From Neorhizobium galegae bv. officinalis (lineage in GTDB: Bacteria > Pseudomonadota > Alphaproteobacteria > Rhizobiales > Rhizobiaceae), in assembly GCA_000985875.1 (NCBI GenBank), contig CCRI01000018.1, positions 1 to 64,000 of the forward strand: a DNA stretch of 64,000 bases, written 5' to 3'. This document shows positions 25,901 to 33,210 of the stretch, in pieces. How positions within the stretch are numbered: position 1 is the stretch's first letter; every line of letters starts with the position of its first letter. The notes beneath the pieces were generated by a model. That model was given only the letters and a program-made list of their open reading frames with translations, made no database searches and was not told the DNA's origin. The position numbers and the translations under genes are program-made.

Positions 25901-28031
25901 TATCCGATGGCCGGAGATCGGCCGGCTGCACACGCTCCAAAGCCGCAACGTTCCGCTGAAAGGCGGGTTCGAGGTCAGCTGCAGCGCGTGCGGTTACCAG
26001 CTTCGACCGGACTGCCCCGGACAGATAGGCATCAGCCATCTGCCAGGCGCCGTCAGATGGATCGCGGAAGATTGCCTCCCCAAGTTCGCCGATTACATTC
26101 TCAACGTCGCGGTGCAATAACTCGGCAATATGTTCGGGATCGACATGACCGCGTTCGTTGAGAACTACCGCGAGCGCATCTGATGCCGAGGTGATCACGG
26201 GTTCCGGCGGCGGCGCGATCACCCGCTCGGTAAAGATCGGTCCAGGCTTTGCGGTGTTGGTCTCCAGATCGTAGTCTTCGATCGAGGCGACCAGCCAGCA
26301 ATCGGGATCGTCGAGGAAAGGCGCGATATTTGGCCGGCGATGGACCTCCCTGACCTCCCCCGTCTCATGGTCCTCCGAGGTCGAGACGGAGGTGAAGTTG
26401 ATCGGACCGAACTCGCGCACGAAACTGGACCAGGCGATGCGCAGCGCGACCTGCGCCTTTTGCCAGGGCTGATCGCGCTCCTGAAGCTTGAGGATGAGCC
26501 GGACCGCGTCGCGGATCGGGATCAGCTTGCGGATGATCAGGGCGTGCTTGACGAAGATGCCGTTGGTGCTGCGGCCGTTCCTGATCTCGACTGGGACGGC
26601 CACCCCATCAACCACCTGCATCAGGGCTGTGGCCTTGCCGATGAAATAGCTGCCCTCGCGCACCTTGGGATCTTCGTGCCGGTCTGCCATCGCGTCAGCA
26701 ACTTCATCCTCGAGCTCGAAATCGATGGTCGAGGGCTCGCCGTCATAGATGTCCGCAGGAAGCCGTTCGATGGCAGTTTTCAAGATCGTTTCAAGATCGT
26801 CATCTGTCGGCTGGCAGGTGTAGGTTTCGCCGTAGGGACCGGAGGTGAACGCGTGGCGGCCAAGCACCATGTCAGGGTGATCGACGAACCAGCTGTTGAC
26901 GCGGACGCTGCCCTCCTCACCCGCCGCCGGGGCATCCGCGAGATCGAGCCAGCTATCGTCTCTAACCTGCTCGTCGGCGCGGCGCTTCCGGAAGAAAAGG
27001 ATATCGACGACGACATCCGTGCCAGCGTCAGCTCGAAAGCTGCCTTCGGGCAGGCGGATTGCGCCAACGAGATCGGCCATACCGGCGATGTGCTCGCGGG
27101 CGCGGGCGTCTGCCTTGTCCATTGTGCCGGATGAGGTCACAAAGGCGGCAAGGCCGCCGGGCTTCAGCCGGTCGATGGCCTTGGCAATGAAATAGTCATG
27201 CAGCCGGAACCCGAGTGAGCGGAAAGCCGGGTCGCTCTTTACGGTCCGATCGGAAAACGGCGGATTGCCGATTGCCAGATCGAAACGCGCCGACAACTCG
27301 GTCCGCGCGAAATCGCCCATATGAATCCGTGCGCGAGGCTGCAGCAGCCGGGCGATCCTCGCTGTGACCGGATCGAGCTCGATGCCGGTGACATGGCTGA
27401 CCGTCGAGAGCGTCTCCGGCATCAGTGCCGGAAACATACCCGTCCCGATACCTGGCTCGAGGATCCGGCCACCCTTGAAGCCCGTGCGGATCAGGCCCGA
27501 CCAGACGGCACGAACGATAAATTCCGGCGTGAAGTGAGCATATTGGGTGCAACGTGCCAGTGATGCGTAGTCTCCGGCGGCGACGACACTTTCAAGATTA
27601 CCGCCGAGTTCTTCCCATCCCTTGCGGAAGGCATCGTCACCGCGGCGGCGAAAGATGCCGTTCGCCAAATCAGAAGCACCGAAGCCGGTGAACTTGATCA
27701 ATCGGGCCTGCTGGTCCGATCGAGCCGGAAGGCCATGACGCTCGATCTCGTTCGCCAAAAGGATGGCGGCGATGTTATCGCGCGCACGGTCGCGCCAGGT
27801 TTTGGCGAGACCCCGAGAACCCTGCAGCTGGAAATCAATCTTCGCCCGCATCTGCGGCGTGGTTTTCGGTTGTTTGCGGATCGGAGCGGCTGGCGCCGGC
27901 TTCGAGGGCTGGGGGCCCATTTCGAACTCGCTCCGGCACTCTGCTGCGAAACCCGACACGCCAAGATCGAAACCGGGTGTGAGAGCGGTATTGCCGAACA
28001 GGTCGATGGTGAAAGGATCGTCATGCGCCAT
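22944..28031 (-). CDS. Giant N6-adenine methyltransferase/SNF2-like helicase fusion
   Basis: This 1695-residue protein fuses two enzymatic modules. The N-terminal methyltransferase has the SAM motif LEPGIGTGMF (191-200) and the adenine-methylase motif NPPF (256-259). The C-terminal superfamily 2 helicase has Walker A AHAVGAGKT (887-894), DEAQ (about 1047-1050), the LASGTPITN motif and motif VI QREGRIIRQGNQ. The middle 600 residues are unassigned. The layout resembles phage DarB-type antirestriction proteins and proteins common on rhizobial plasmids. A likely role is protecting or modifying plasmid DNA during entry; this is inference. AGGAG precedes the chosen ATG. It ends at a hairpin enclosing its stop codon. 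Confidence 0.9.
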   Translation of the reverse strand: MAHDDPFTIDLFGNTALTPGFDLGVSGFAAECRSEFEMGPQPSKPAPAAPIRKQPKTTPQMRAKIDFQLQGSRGLAKTWRDRARDNIAAILLANEIERHGLPARSDQQARLIKFTGFGASDLANGIFRRRGDDAFRKGWEELGGNLESVVAAGDYASLARCTQYAHFTPEFIVRAVWSGLIRTGFKGGRILEPGIGTGMFPALMPETLSTVSHVTGIELDPVTARIARLLQPRARIHMGDFARTELSARFDLAIGNPPFSDRTVKSDPAFRSLGFRLHDYFIAKAIDRLKPGGLAAFVTSSGTMDKADARAREHIAGMADLVGAIRLPEGSFRADAGTDVVVDILFFRKRRADEQVRDDSWLDLADAPAAGEEGSVRVNSWFVDHPDMVLGRHAFTSGPYGETYTCQPTDDDLETILKTAIERLPADIYDGEPSTIDFELEDEVADAMADRHEDPKVREGSYFIGKATALMQVVDGVAVPVEIRNGRSTNGIFVKHALIIRKLIPIRDAVRLILKLQERDQPWQKAQVALRIAWSSFVREFGPINFTSVSTSEDHETGEVREVHRRPNIAPFLDDPDCWLVASIEDYDLETNTAKPGPIFTERVIAPPPEPVITSASDALAVVLNERGHVDPEHIAELLHRDVENVIGELGEAIFRDPSDGAWQMADAYLSGAVRSKLVTARAAADLEPAFQRNVAALERVQPADLRPSDITARLGAPWIPADDVVCFVKQTMDAEISIHHLPELATWTVNARQLEWSASGTTEWGTHRRHAGQLLSDALNSSVPQIFDMIRDGETERRVLNTVETEAAKEKLAKIKTAFQSWIWSDPDRTDRLARVYNDTFNNIAPRAFNGDHLQLPGASGAFSLYGHQKRGIWRVISAGSTYLAHAVGAGKTLTMAAAIMEQRRLGLINKAMLVVPGHCLAQAARELLALYPNARILVADETNFAREKRHRFLSRAATANWDAIIITHSAFRFISVPSAFEAQMIQDELELYEELLTKVERDDRLSRKRIERMKEGHKERLEALATHKDDLLTISELGIDQIIVDEAQEFRKLSFATNMSTLRGVDPNGSQRAWDLFVKSRFIETKNPGRALVLASGTPITNTLGEMFSVQRMMDPVALSERGLHEFDAWASTFGDTSTELELQPSGKYKPVTRFSQFVNVPELIAMFRSFADVVLPVDLKTYVKVPDISGGKRQIVTAEPTAAFKSYQKQLDARIKAIEMRDGPAKPGDDILLSVITDGRHAAIDLRLVDQAMGNETANKLNALVTNTHRIWQETGEVEYRRKDGKPFDRPGAGQLIFSDLGTINVEASRGFSAYRWIRDELVRLGVPASEIAFMQDYKKSDAKQRLFNDFNAGKVRVLIGSSETMGTGVNVQARLKALHHLDVPWLPSQIEQREGRIIRQGNQHDEVDVFAYATLGSLDATMWQNNERKARFIAAALSGDTSVRRLEDMGEGQADQFAMAKAIASGDERLMQKAGLEAEIARLDRLRAAHIDDQHAIRRQIRDAERDIEFSSRRIGDVGKDIERLVPTAGDEFMMQVGSTDFDERKLAGRGLMKEILTLVQLQQENDVIIATIGGFDLAYHGERFGKDGYRYDTFLQRTGGDYEIDLPVTTSPIGAISRIEHALGGFEHERENHRIRLVDAKRRLASYTPRVGESFSFEAELELKLSQLDEIERDLAATADEPKEDRQQAA

Positions 28032-28132
28032 TGGAAAAACTCCTGTGAGTGGGCGCGCGCCGAGGCACACTCGCGGGAAGAAGCGGTGCTGCCAGGCTGC
28101 GGATGGTGGAGGATTGGAAATGGAGGCCGCCG

Positions 28133-28738
28133 TCAGGCGGCGATGGTTTCCGGCAAAAGACGGAATTCTACGGGCAGCTTGGCGGTGATCTCCTCGTCGG
28201 TCAGATCATCAAGCAGCTTCCAGATCTTGCCTTTAGCTGAGGGATAGACGAGGACGATCCGGCGATTGCGCAGATCGGCTGGAAATCTTTCGTCGGCATA
28301 GCCACGGAAATCTGGAGCGGTCGCGCTCCAGATATGATCGCGCTTTTCTTGGTCGCTCATGGCGCGCACCGGACGGGATTCGCGGGCTATGATCTCGCCA
28401 CGCATGCGGTCGGGTGACTGGCGATCGCCCAGGTCGCAATAGCCGTGAAACCATCGGGACCGATCATCGATCGTCAGCGCAAAGAACACGCTGGTCACGC
28501 TGGCGGCCAGAAACTCGCGCATGGCGAACATGTCGCCACGGTAAAACAGCGGAGGTAGGATCTCAAACATATGATCGTGGTCGGCTTCGGATATCTCAAA
28601 CCACTCTCCGACATATCGCGTGCCGTTCATCCTGTCATCGTCGAACGGCGACTGGCTATGGCGATTGGACAGGGCGTACATTTCGTGGCGGCTGGCCACA
28701 CCTTCGAACACTTTACGGATGGTGGAAGGGTTGAACAT
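28133..28738 (-). CDS. DUF1419 family protein
   Basis: This 201-residue protein begins MFNPSTIRKVFEGVASRHEM, which matches DUF1419 proteins of rhizobial plasmids. It has GEWFEISEADHDHMFEILPPLF and FFALTIDDRSRWFHGYCDL in the body. There is no membrane segment. It sits 101 bases upstream of the methylase-helicase gene on the same strand and shares its conserved neighbourhood, so a linked role is likely but unknown. Its stop codon lies in the loop of a 6-bp GC hairpin, a feature shared with its two neighbours. Confidence 0.85.
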   Translation of the reverse strand: MFNPSTIRKVFEGVASRHEMYALSNRHSQSPFDDDRMNGTRYVGEWFEISEADHDHMFEILPPLFYRGDMFAMREFLAASVTSVFFALTIDDRSRWFHGYCDLGDRQSPDRMRGEIIARESRPVRAMSDQEKRDHIWSATAPDFRGYADERFPADLRNRRIVLVYPSAKGKIWKLLDDLTDEEITAKLPVEFRLLPETIAA

Positions 28739-28850
28739 CGGCTGCTCCTTCGGGGTTACGACTGAAGCGAAGCCTGCTCGACCTCTCTGTTCAGTCCTTG
28801 ATCACCCCTCCTCAGCCGGCGCCTCGCGGGAGCCGTGTCAAGGGCCGCCG

Positions 28851-29804
28851 TCAGGCGGGCGACAGCTTCACCCTTGACGCGGCTTCCCGCGTATGCGGCA
28901 GCTCTCCTCTCTCCCTCCTCAGTTTCAATTCCTCATTCCAGTCTTCACATCGCGGCCTGAGCCGCGAGAAATTGCAATGGGCGCTGTCGGCCATCTGGCG
29001 CAGGCGATCGGCAAAAACCTCACCCTGAACATCGTTGTCGGTCGCGGCCACCAGCCACGCGTCTTCCCCTGAAGCTAAGGTTTCCAACGCGAGCGCAGTT
29101 AGCGGCGACCACCCGCCACCGGTGCTTAAATAGAGCGTGTCGGATCGTGTCTCCTCGATCGCGGCCAGACTGAGTGCATCGATTGCCGCCTCTGTGACGC
29201 AGATCCGACGAGCGTTGTTCATTCCAAACTGGAAGAGCGCCTTGGCGCCGCCGGTTGAAAACCCGCGCCAGTCCGAACCGCGCTCCTCCCAGCCGATGAC
29301 AGCGCCCGCCTCATCGACATGCTTCGCCCACATCGAACCATAGGGTCCTTCGCGCAGAACGTCTGCCTCGATCGCTGCGGAGATGACGTGCCATGGCAGG
29401 GCGCGGCATTGATGGAGATACCTCCAGGTCGCCGAGGCACGCCATGGCCGTTTTCTGTGGCTCCAGCGGTCAGTGATCGAAGTTACCGTTTCCTTTTGAC
29501 GAAGAGGCCTCTCCCAGGCCGACTTGGTGGGCTGAAACGCGACCAGATCGCCCACCGCCGCCAGGGCTTCGGCGAAGCCGATCCCGTGGAGATAGCTTGC
29601 GAGCGCGAAAACATCGCCCTTGGCATCCGAACGGGCGTCGAACCAGCCCCTGTCGTCGTGGATGACGATAATGACGTCGTCGTCGCGGCGGAATTTGATT
29701 GCCCGGCGCGTGCTCCCTTTCCTGTTTATCGCGAAGCCCTCATGCTCAAGAACGGCTGCGCAGCCCACCCGGGCGCGCAGCTCCTCTATGTCATTCTTCT
29801 CCAT
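28851..29804 (-). CDS. DUF3991/TOPRIM domain protein (primase-like)
   Basis: This 317-residue protein has an N-terminal DUF3991-like region and a C-terminal TOPRIM domain. The TOPRIM glutamate is in ICVTEAAIDALS (Glu205), and the acidic pair is in VAATDNDVQG (Asp256, Asp258). Such plasmid proteins resemble DnaG-type primases without the zinc finger and may prime the incoming strand after conjugation. It heads the minus-strand series toprim-DUF1419-methylase-helicase. A tra-box-like sequence lies about 85 bases upstream. Its 3' end forms a long imperfect hairpin (28826-28844 with 28871-28890). Confidence 0.85.
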   Translation of the reverse strand: MEKNDIEELRARVGCAAVLEHEGFAINRKGSTRRAIKFRRDDDVIIVIHDDRGWFDARSDAKGDVFALASYLHGIGFAEALAAVGDLVAFQPTKSAWERPLRQKETVTSITDRWSHRKRPWRASATWRYLHQCRALPWHVISAAIEADVLREGPYGSMWAKHVDEAGAVIGWEERGSDWRGFSTGGAKALFQFGMNNARRICVTEAAIDALSLAAIEETRSDTLYLSTGGGWSPLTALALETLASGEDAWLVAATDNDVQGEVFADRLRQMADSAHCNFSRLRPRCEDWNEELKLRRERGELPHTREAASRVKLSPA

Positions 29805-29887
29805 TTCACTTCCTTTCGCCTATCCGACCTCTCGGACTGGCAGCGCCCAGGCCGCGAAGACGGAAGCGCGCAAGGGCGCGGTTCGCA

Positions 29888-29905
29888 ATGTGCAGATCTG
29901 CGGGA
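29888..29905. promoter_or_regulatory. Partial tra-box-like sequence upstream of the toprim gene
   Basis: ATGTGCAGATCTGC (29888-29901) equals the first 14 bases of the canonical tra box, but the last four (GGGA) do not match. It lies between the small gene at 29980 and the toprim gene on the minus strand. It may be a weak or half operator for a TraR-type regulator, or chance. Confidence 0.35.
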
Positions 29906-29979
29906 CAAGCTCGCGGCGAAGCCTCCCTTGCGCGCGCGCCAGCGCAAGCGGCACGCGCTCACCCGAAGGGGTGATCGGC

Positions 29980-30159
29980 TCAATGAGCCGACCAGCAAGC
30001 AAAGGGGTCATATTCGTTGATGATGGCGTCCTCGTCGCCGTCATACTCGGCGGAAGGCATGACGCCGATCTCTCCATCGATTTCGAAGAGGGTGACCGGG
30101 ACCATGAGGGTTCGGGCAAGATCGAGTGCGTGGTTTTGTGCGAGGTTGAGATCCGACAT
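29980..30159 (-). CDS. Small conserved plasmid protein (59 aa)
   Basis: This 59-residue protein starts MSDLNLAQNHALDLARTLM and ends in an acidic and aromatic tail (DEDAIINEYDPFACW). The ATG at 30159 has GGAG 7 bases upstream; the longer frame to 30216 is not needed. Similar small acidic proteins accompany toprim/DUF1419 genes on rhizobial plasmids. It has no recognisable domain. It could be an antirestriction-like or regulatory peptide, but nothing in the sequence proves this. Confidence 0.65.
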   Translation of the reverse strand: MSDLNLAQNHALDLARTLMVPVTLFEIDGEIGVMPSAEYDGDEDAIINEYDPFACWSAH

Positions 30160-30312
30160 GTGAGGCTCCATCCGGGGCGGGGCCAATCCCCGCCCGATGG
30201 CGCCCGTTCGAGCCACTCCCGGCCGCGGTCACGTCGGAGGCGCAGCCGCAGAGGTCGCAGCTCGCTAGCGAACCCCTTGGGGTTGACCGTCAAGGACGAG
30301 ATTGGATCAGGG

Positions 30313-30885
30313 ATGCCAGACAGAGAGCTGGGATTGGCAGCGCTATGGGTGCGCCCAGCCGCCCGGATCTCCACGCATAGACCATCATTCGAAGCAGCCG
30401 GACCACATTACCCGCAGATCATATTAAGAAACGCAGGGCGAATTTTCGTTGAGCTTCACGGCAAACCATTGTGCCGTGGTGAATTCTCGCAGATGTACGA
30501 CGATGAAGAAGCAACCCGGAGGCCAGCGTTACAGCTTGTGATGGAGAGATTGAGGTCACGTGGTGTGGATGTTTTCTCCATTACCTATCTCCGCCGTCAC
30601 TTCGATCCCACGTGGCCCGGCGTCGAAGAGTGGCTCAATGAGGTAACTCCCGCATATAATCGACTGATCAATGCGATCTGGGCCGTTTATGATCCCAAGG
30701 CGATCGTCTTGGGAAGGCAAATTCCGCCAGCGCTTGCAGATCTTATGATCGGAGGGACACGATTGTTCAGCAAACCGCGCTACGGCGTATGGCGCGCCAG
30801 CCCGAAGCTCATTGTCTCCGATATACTGCCCGATGCGGCAGCCATGGGTGCCGCTGCTACGCCATTCATACTGACCTTCTTTTAG
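30313..30885 (+). pseudogene. C-terminal fragment of a ROK-family protein
   Basis: The last 130 or so residues resemble the C-terminus of ROK-family sugar kinases/repressors. They include a helix-strand pair ending NAIWAVYDPKAIVLGR, then IPPALADLMIGG, and the closing DAAAMGAAATPFILTFF, which matches the ROK ending with GAA and a terminal proline-hydrophobic strand. The ATP-binding N-terminus, the zinc-site CxCGxxGC and the HTH are absent, and upstream sequence in frame is unrelated. It is therefore a 5'-truncated relic, joined to the plasmid backbone near 30400. Whether any product is made is unknown. Confidence 0.7.
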
Positions 30886-30993
30886 ATCAAGTCTTAGCAG
30901 CGGTGAGTCGCCGCTTCTTTCCAGGCCGCCTGGATACCTGATGGTTGGGACAGTAAAAGCCGGGGCACTTCGTATTGCGTGTGAAACGTAGTC

Positions 30994-31800
30994 TCATGCA
31001 ATGGACAGCAAACTGTCCGGATGCGGCAAATCAACGGGCTTAGGGTCGTAGGCCTCAAGAGACGCAAGTGCGTCACGGAAGCCTTGTTCGTCCGAAAATT
31101 CATCTCGCAGAGCCTCCCAATCGTCGGGGGTCATAGCGCCATGAATCTGCGCCCAGACATCCTGCCCAAGCTTCCAGACGACCGCCTTTTGTTCATCGGA
31201 AAGCGACGCTGCAGCTTTTTTCCAGTAGTGTGCCAACTGCAGGCGATCGGCCCCCAATGCGAGCGTCGTGAAGAATTCGGCCGCGGAGATCAGATCTTCG
31301 CCCGCATAACGGCTGAAGCACGTCTTGTCCCATTCGCTCGGCGGATAGCAAAGACGCTCATCCAGCTTTCTTTCGAAGTCGGTTTTCCCCATCGTGGAGC
31401 CGTAGAGGATCGCTAGGTCATTTCCCCATGGAAATGCGGATGGAGAAGCACGAACCACATTCGCGAGATCCGGCCATGTTCGCTCCCACGCGTCGAATTC
31501 GCTCAGAACCGTATCAGAATCGCAAGGAAATGCCTTTCCCCACGCTTCAAAGTTCCGCCTCATCTGGATTCCGAGCGAGCCTTCGATCTGGTCGAGTGCG
31601 GCCTGCCACAACGTCAGCGATGCTTCGGAATCGAAGTTACTGGCCGTCACAGCTATTCGGAGTTGCACTTGCAGAGCCGGGAAACTCGTAGATCGCAGGC
31701 CGAGGTCAGCCATCCCTTCGGCGTCGATCGCGTCCATGCTCGGTAGAACGACCAGATTGCGCCAGACTCTGCTTTCGGGTGTTCTGTTTATCATCATCAT
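30994..31800 (-). CDS. Hypothetical protein next to a SUKH immunity-like gene
   Basis: About 268 residues from the chosen start, one of three consecutive ATG codons at 31800-31792; the frame continues to 31890. It is soluble and acidic, with many tryptophans and helices (LTLWQAALDQIEGSLG, HYWKKAAASLSDEQK). I do not recognise a family. Base composition is lower in GC than the backbone. It lies 154 bases downstream of the SUKH-domain gene on the same strand, a position often held by immunity or toxin-related genes, but no catalytic motif is visible. Confidence 0.5.
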   Translation of the reverse strand: MMMINRTPESRVWRNLVVLPSMDAIDAEGMADLGLRSTSFPALQVQLRIAVTASNFDSEASLTLWQAALDQIEGSLGIQMRRNFEAWGKAFPCDSDTVLSEFDAWERTWPDLANVVRASPSAFPWGNDLAILYGSTMGKTDFERKLDERLCYPPSEWDKTCFSRYAGEDLISAAEFFTTLALGADRLQLAHYWKKAAASLSDEQKAVVWKLGQDVWAQIHGAMTPDDWEALRDEFSDEQGFRDALASLEAYDPKPVDLPHPDSLLSIA

Positions 31801-31954
31801 CTCGGGGCTTATGCATCGTCGAAACTGGGGATGAGGGCTTATTGCGACACACTGGATGATATACGATGCGTACGCTGTGAGGAACCGCAACGACGTCCGT
31901 AACCGTTTGCGACAGATCTAACTCAACGACCTCTGCACTCGCGTAAGGGTAAGC

Positions 31955-32530
31955 TCATGCTTTGGCGGTTGCACCGACAAACGTACCCGGAAGTGCATCG
32001 TATCCCGAGCCGAGCAAGGTCTTGACAGCGTCGGTCTGCGTTCTGCGGATGAACTCGATCAGGCTCATTCCGGCGAAACGGATTGAGAGGCAGGCACGGT
32101 CAATGACGTAGAATTTAAACGCGCCGTCCTTGTCGCGCCGCCAGCACAGGTATTCGCCGTTGATGCTGTTGCCGTAGAAACGCAGGTCGTCGAAAAAGCT
32201 GGCAACGTCCTGGCTTTCTTCGTCATAAGGCTCGAGGCAATCGAGGTCGCCAACCTCGGCGCCGTCTTCCCGAAGTTGATCGACCAGCCAGTGAACCTGT
32301 TCGTGGAGAGCGTCTCCGCGAACGACAAGCCCGCCATGGCCGAACATGTTGAACGGCATTTCGATGACGAAAAGGCCGTTGGTCGTGCCATAACCGAATG
32401 TCTCGGCGAAAGTCTTGTAGGACGGCGGCAGCGCGCCGATCTCAGCTTCGACGGCAGAGATTTCTTCGGCAGACGCTGTACGCGTGACGCTCAACCGATT
32501 GAAAAGCTGAGTGACGTCGTCGGCCATCAT
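31955..32530 (-). CDS. SMI1/KNR4 (SUKH) family protein, likely immunity protein
   Basis: This 191-residue protein shows the SUKH pattern: an N-terminal AEEISAVEAEIGALPPSYKTF (the LP.DY/F signature helix), then FAETFGYGTTNGLFVIEMPF and later SFFDDLRFYGNSINGEYLCW. SUKH proteins act as immunity factors against polymorphic toxins in bacteria. No toxin gene is adjacent, so it may be an orphan immunity gene. I placed the start at 32530, where AGGAAG lies just upstream. It is near an unknown gene of similar composition. Confidence 0.75.
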   Translation of the reverse strand: MMADDVTQLFNRLSVTRTASAEEISAVEAEIGALPPSYKTFAETFGYGTTNGLFVIEMPFNMFGHGGLVVRGDALHEQVHWLVDQLREDGAEVGDLDCLEPYDEESQDVASFFDDLRFYGNSINGEYLCWRRDKDGAFKFYVIDRACLSIRFAGMSLIEFIRRTQTDAVKTLLGSGYDALPGTFVGATAKA

Positions 32531-32750
32531 GAACTTCCTTGCACTTTCTGCTCTGCCGCAGACCATTCGCTACGATGCGCGAGGCGAGGGCATATCGGAA
32601 AAGCTCCAAGCCGCTTGCAAGGCCACTGGTGTATGGTGATAAGGTATCCGTCAAGTTGATGAGGTCGCGAGAGTTACTCTAGGCCTTGTCTGGGCCTTCC
32701 GGCGAAGGTGTTGGCGATCACGTACGGACCTAGGAGCCTGCTCGGCTTGG

Positions 32751-33059
32751 TCAACGTCCGGAAACCCGGATTGCGTCCAGATCACCAAAACTCCGCTGCA
32801 CCGCTGCGATCTTGTCGGCCGCGATATCGGCAGACACCTCGATTTCACCTTCCAATGGTGCATCGGTCCGCGCATCGCCATTGCTTCCGACGTCGCCGCC
32901 TGAAGGTGCGGATCCCACAGAGTTTTCAGAAGCGACCGGCTGCACGAAAATGTCTGGCCGGGAAACCCCATACTGCTGGACCAGATGTTCAATCGCAAGG
33001 TCGGCGGCCTCGCGGGTCTTGAAGGTCGCGCGGATGGTTGTGGTGCTATCATCAGACAT
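32751..33059 (-). CDS. Conserved rhizobial hypothetical protein divergent from dinB
   Basis: This 102-residue protein begins MSDDSTTTIRATFKTREAAD and looks like a small ferredoxin-like fold: a strand with alternating hydrophobics, helix AADLAIEHLVQQYG, strand DIFVQPV, a Ser/Gly-rich linker, and a second acidic half (IEVSADIAADKIAAVQRSFGDLDAIRV). I do not know its function. GGAGAAAA precedes the ATG at 33059. It is divergent from dinB and shares the region with a LexA box, so it may be DNA-damage inducible. Confidence 0.65.
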   Translation of the reverse strand: MSDDSTTTIRATFKTREAADLAIEHLVQQYGVSRPDIFVQPVASENSVGSAPSGGDVGSNGDARTDAPLEGEIEVSADIAADKIAAVQRSFGDLDAIRVSGR

Positions 33060-33174
33060 AGTTTTCTCCGTCGATGTTTGTCGCCGACTACCTAACGTCG
33101 CCCGGGTCATGTGGTTTCGGTCGTGATGGAAAACTCCAGTTCATTGGGTTGGATTCATACCGGCCGACTGCTAT

Positions 33175-33189
33175 GTTCTCTCTTTGTTT
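33175..33189 (+). promoter_or_regulatory. LexA box-like operator of the dinB unit
   Basis: GTTC-TCTCTTT-GTTT matches the alphaproteobacterial LexA box GTTC-N7-GTTC at 7 of 8 defined positions. It lies 21 bases upstream of the dinB ATG. It also covers the upstream TTG at 33184, which argues that translation begins further down. Confidence 0.7.
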
Positions 33190-33210
33190 TCATCTGTATT
33201 GAACGACCGT

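Noticed and set aside
29620..30312. N-terminal part of a 421-codon plus-strand frame running into the ROK fragment
   Set aside because: It is antisense to the toprim gene start and the 59-aa gene; only the part after about 30400 resembles a protein family.
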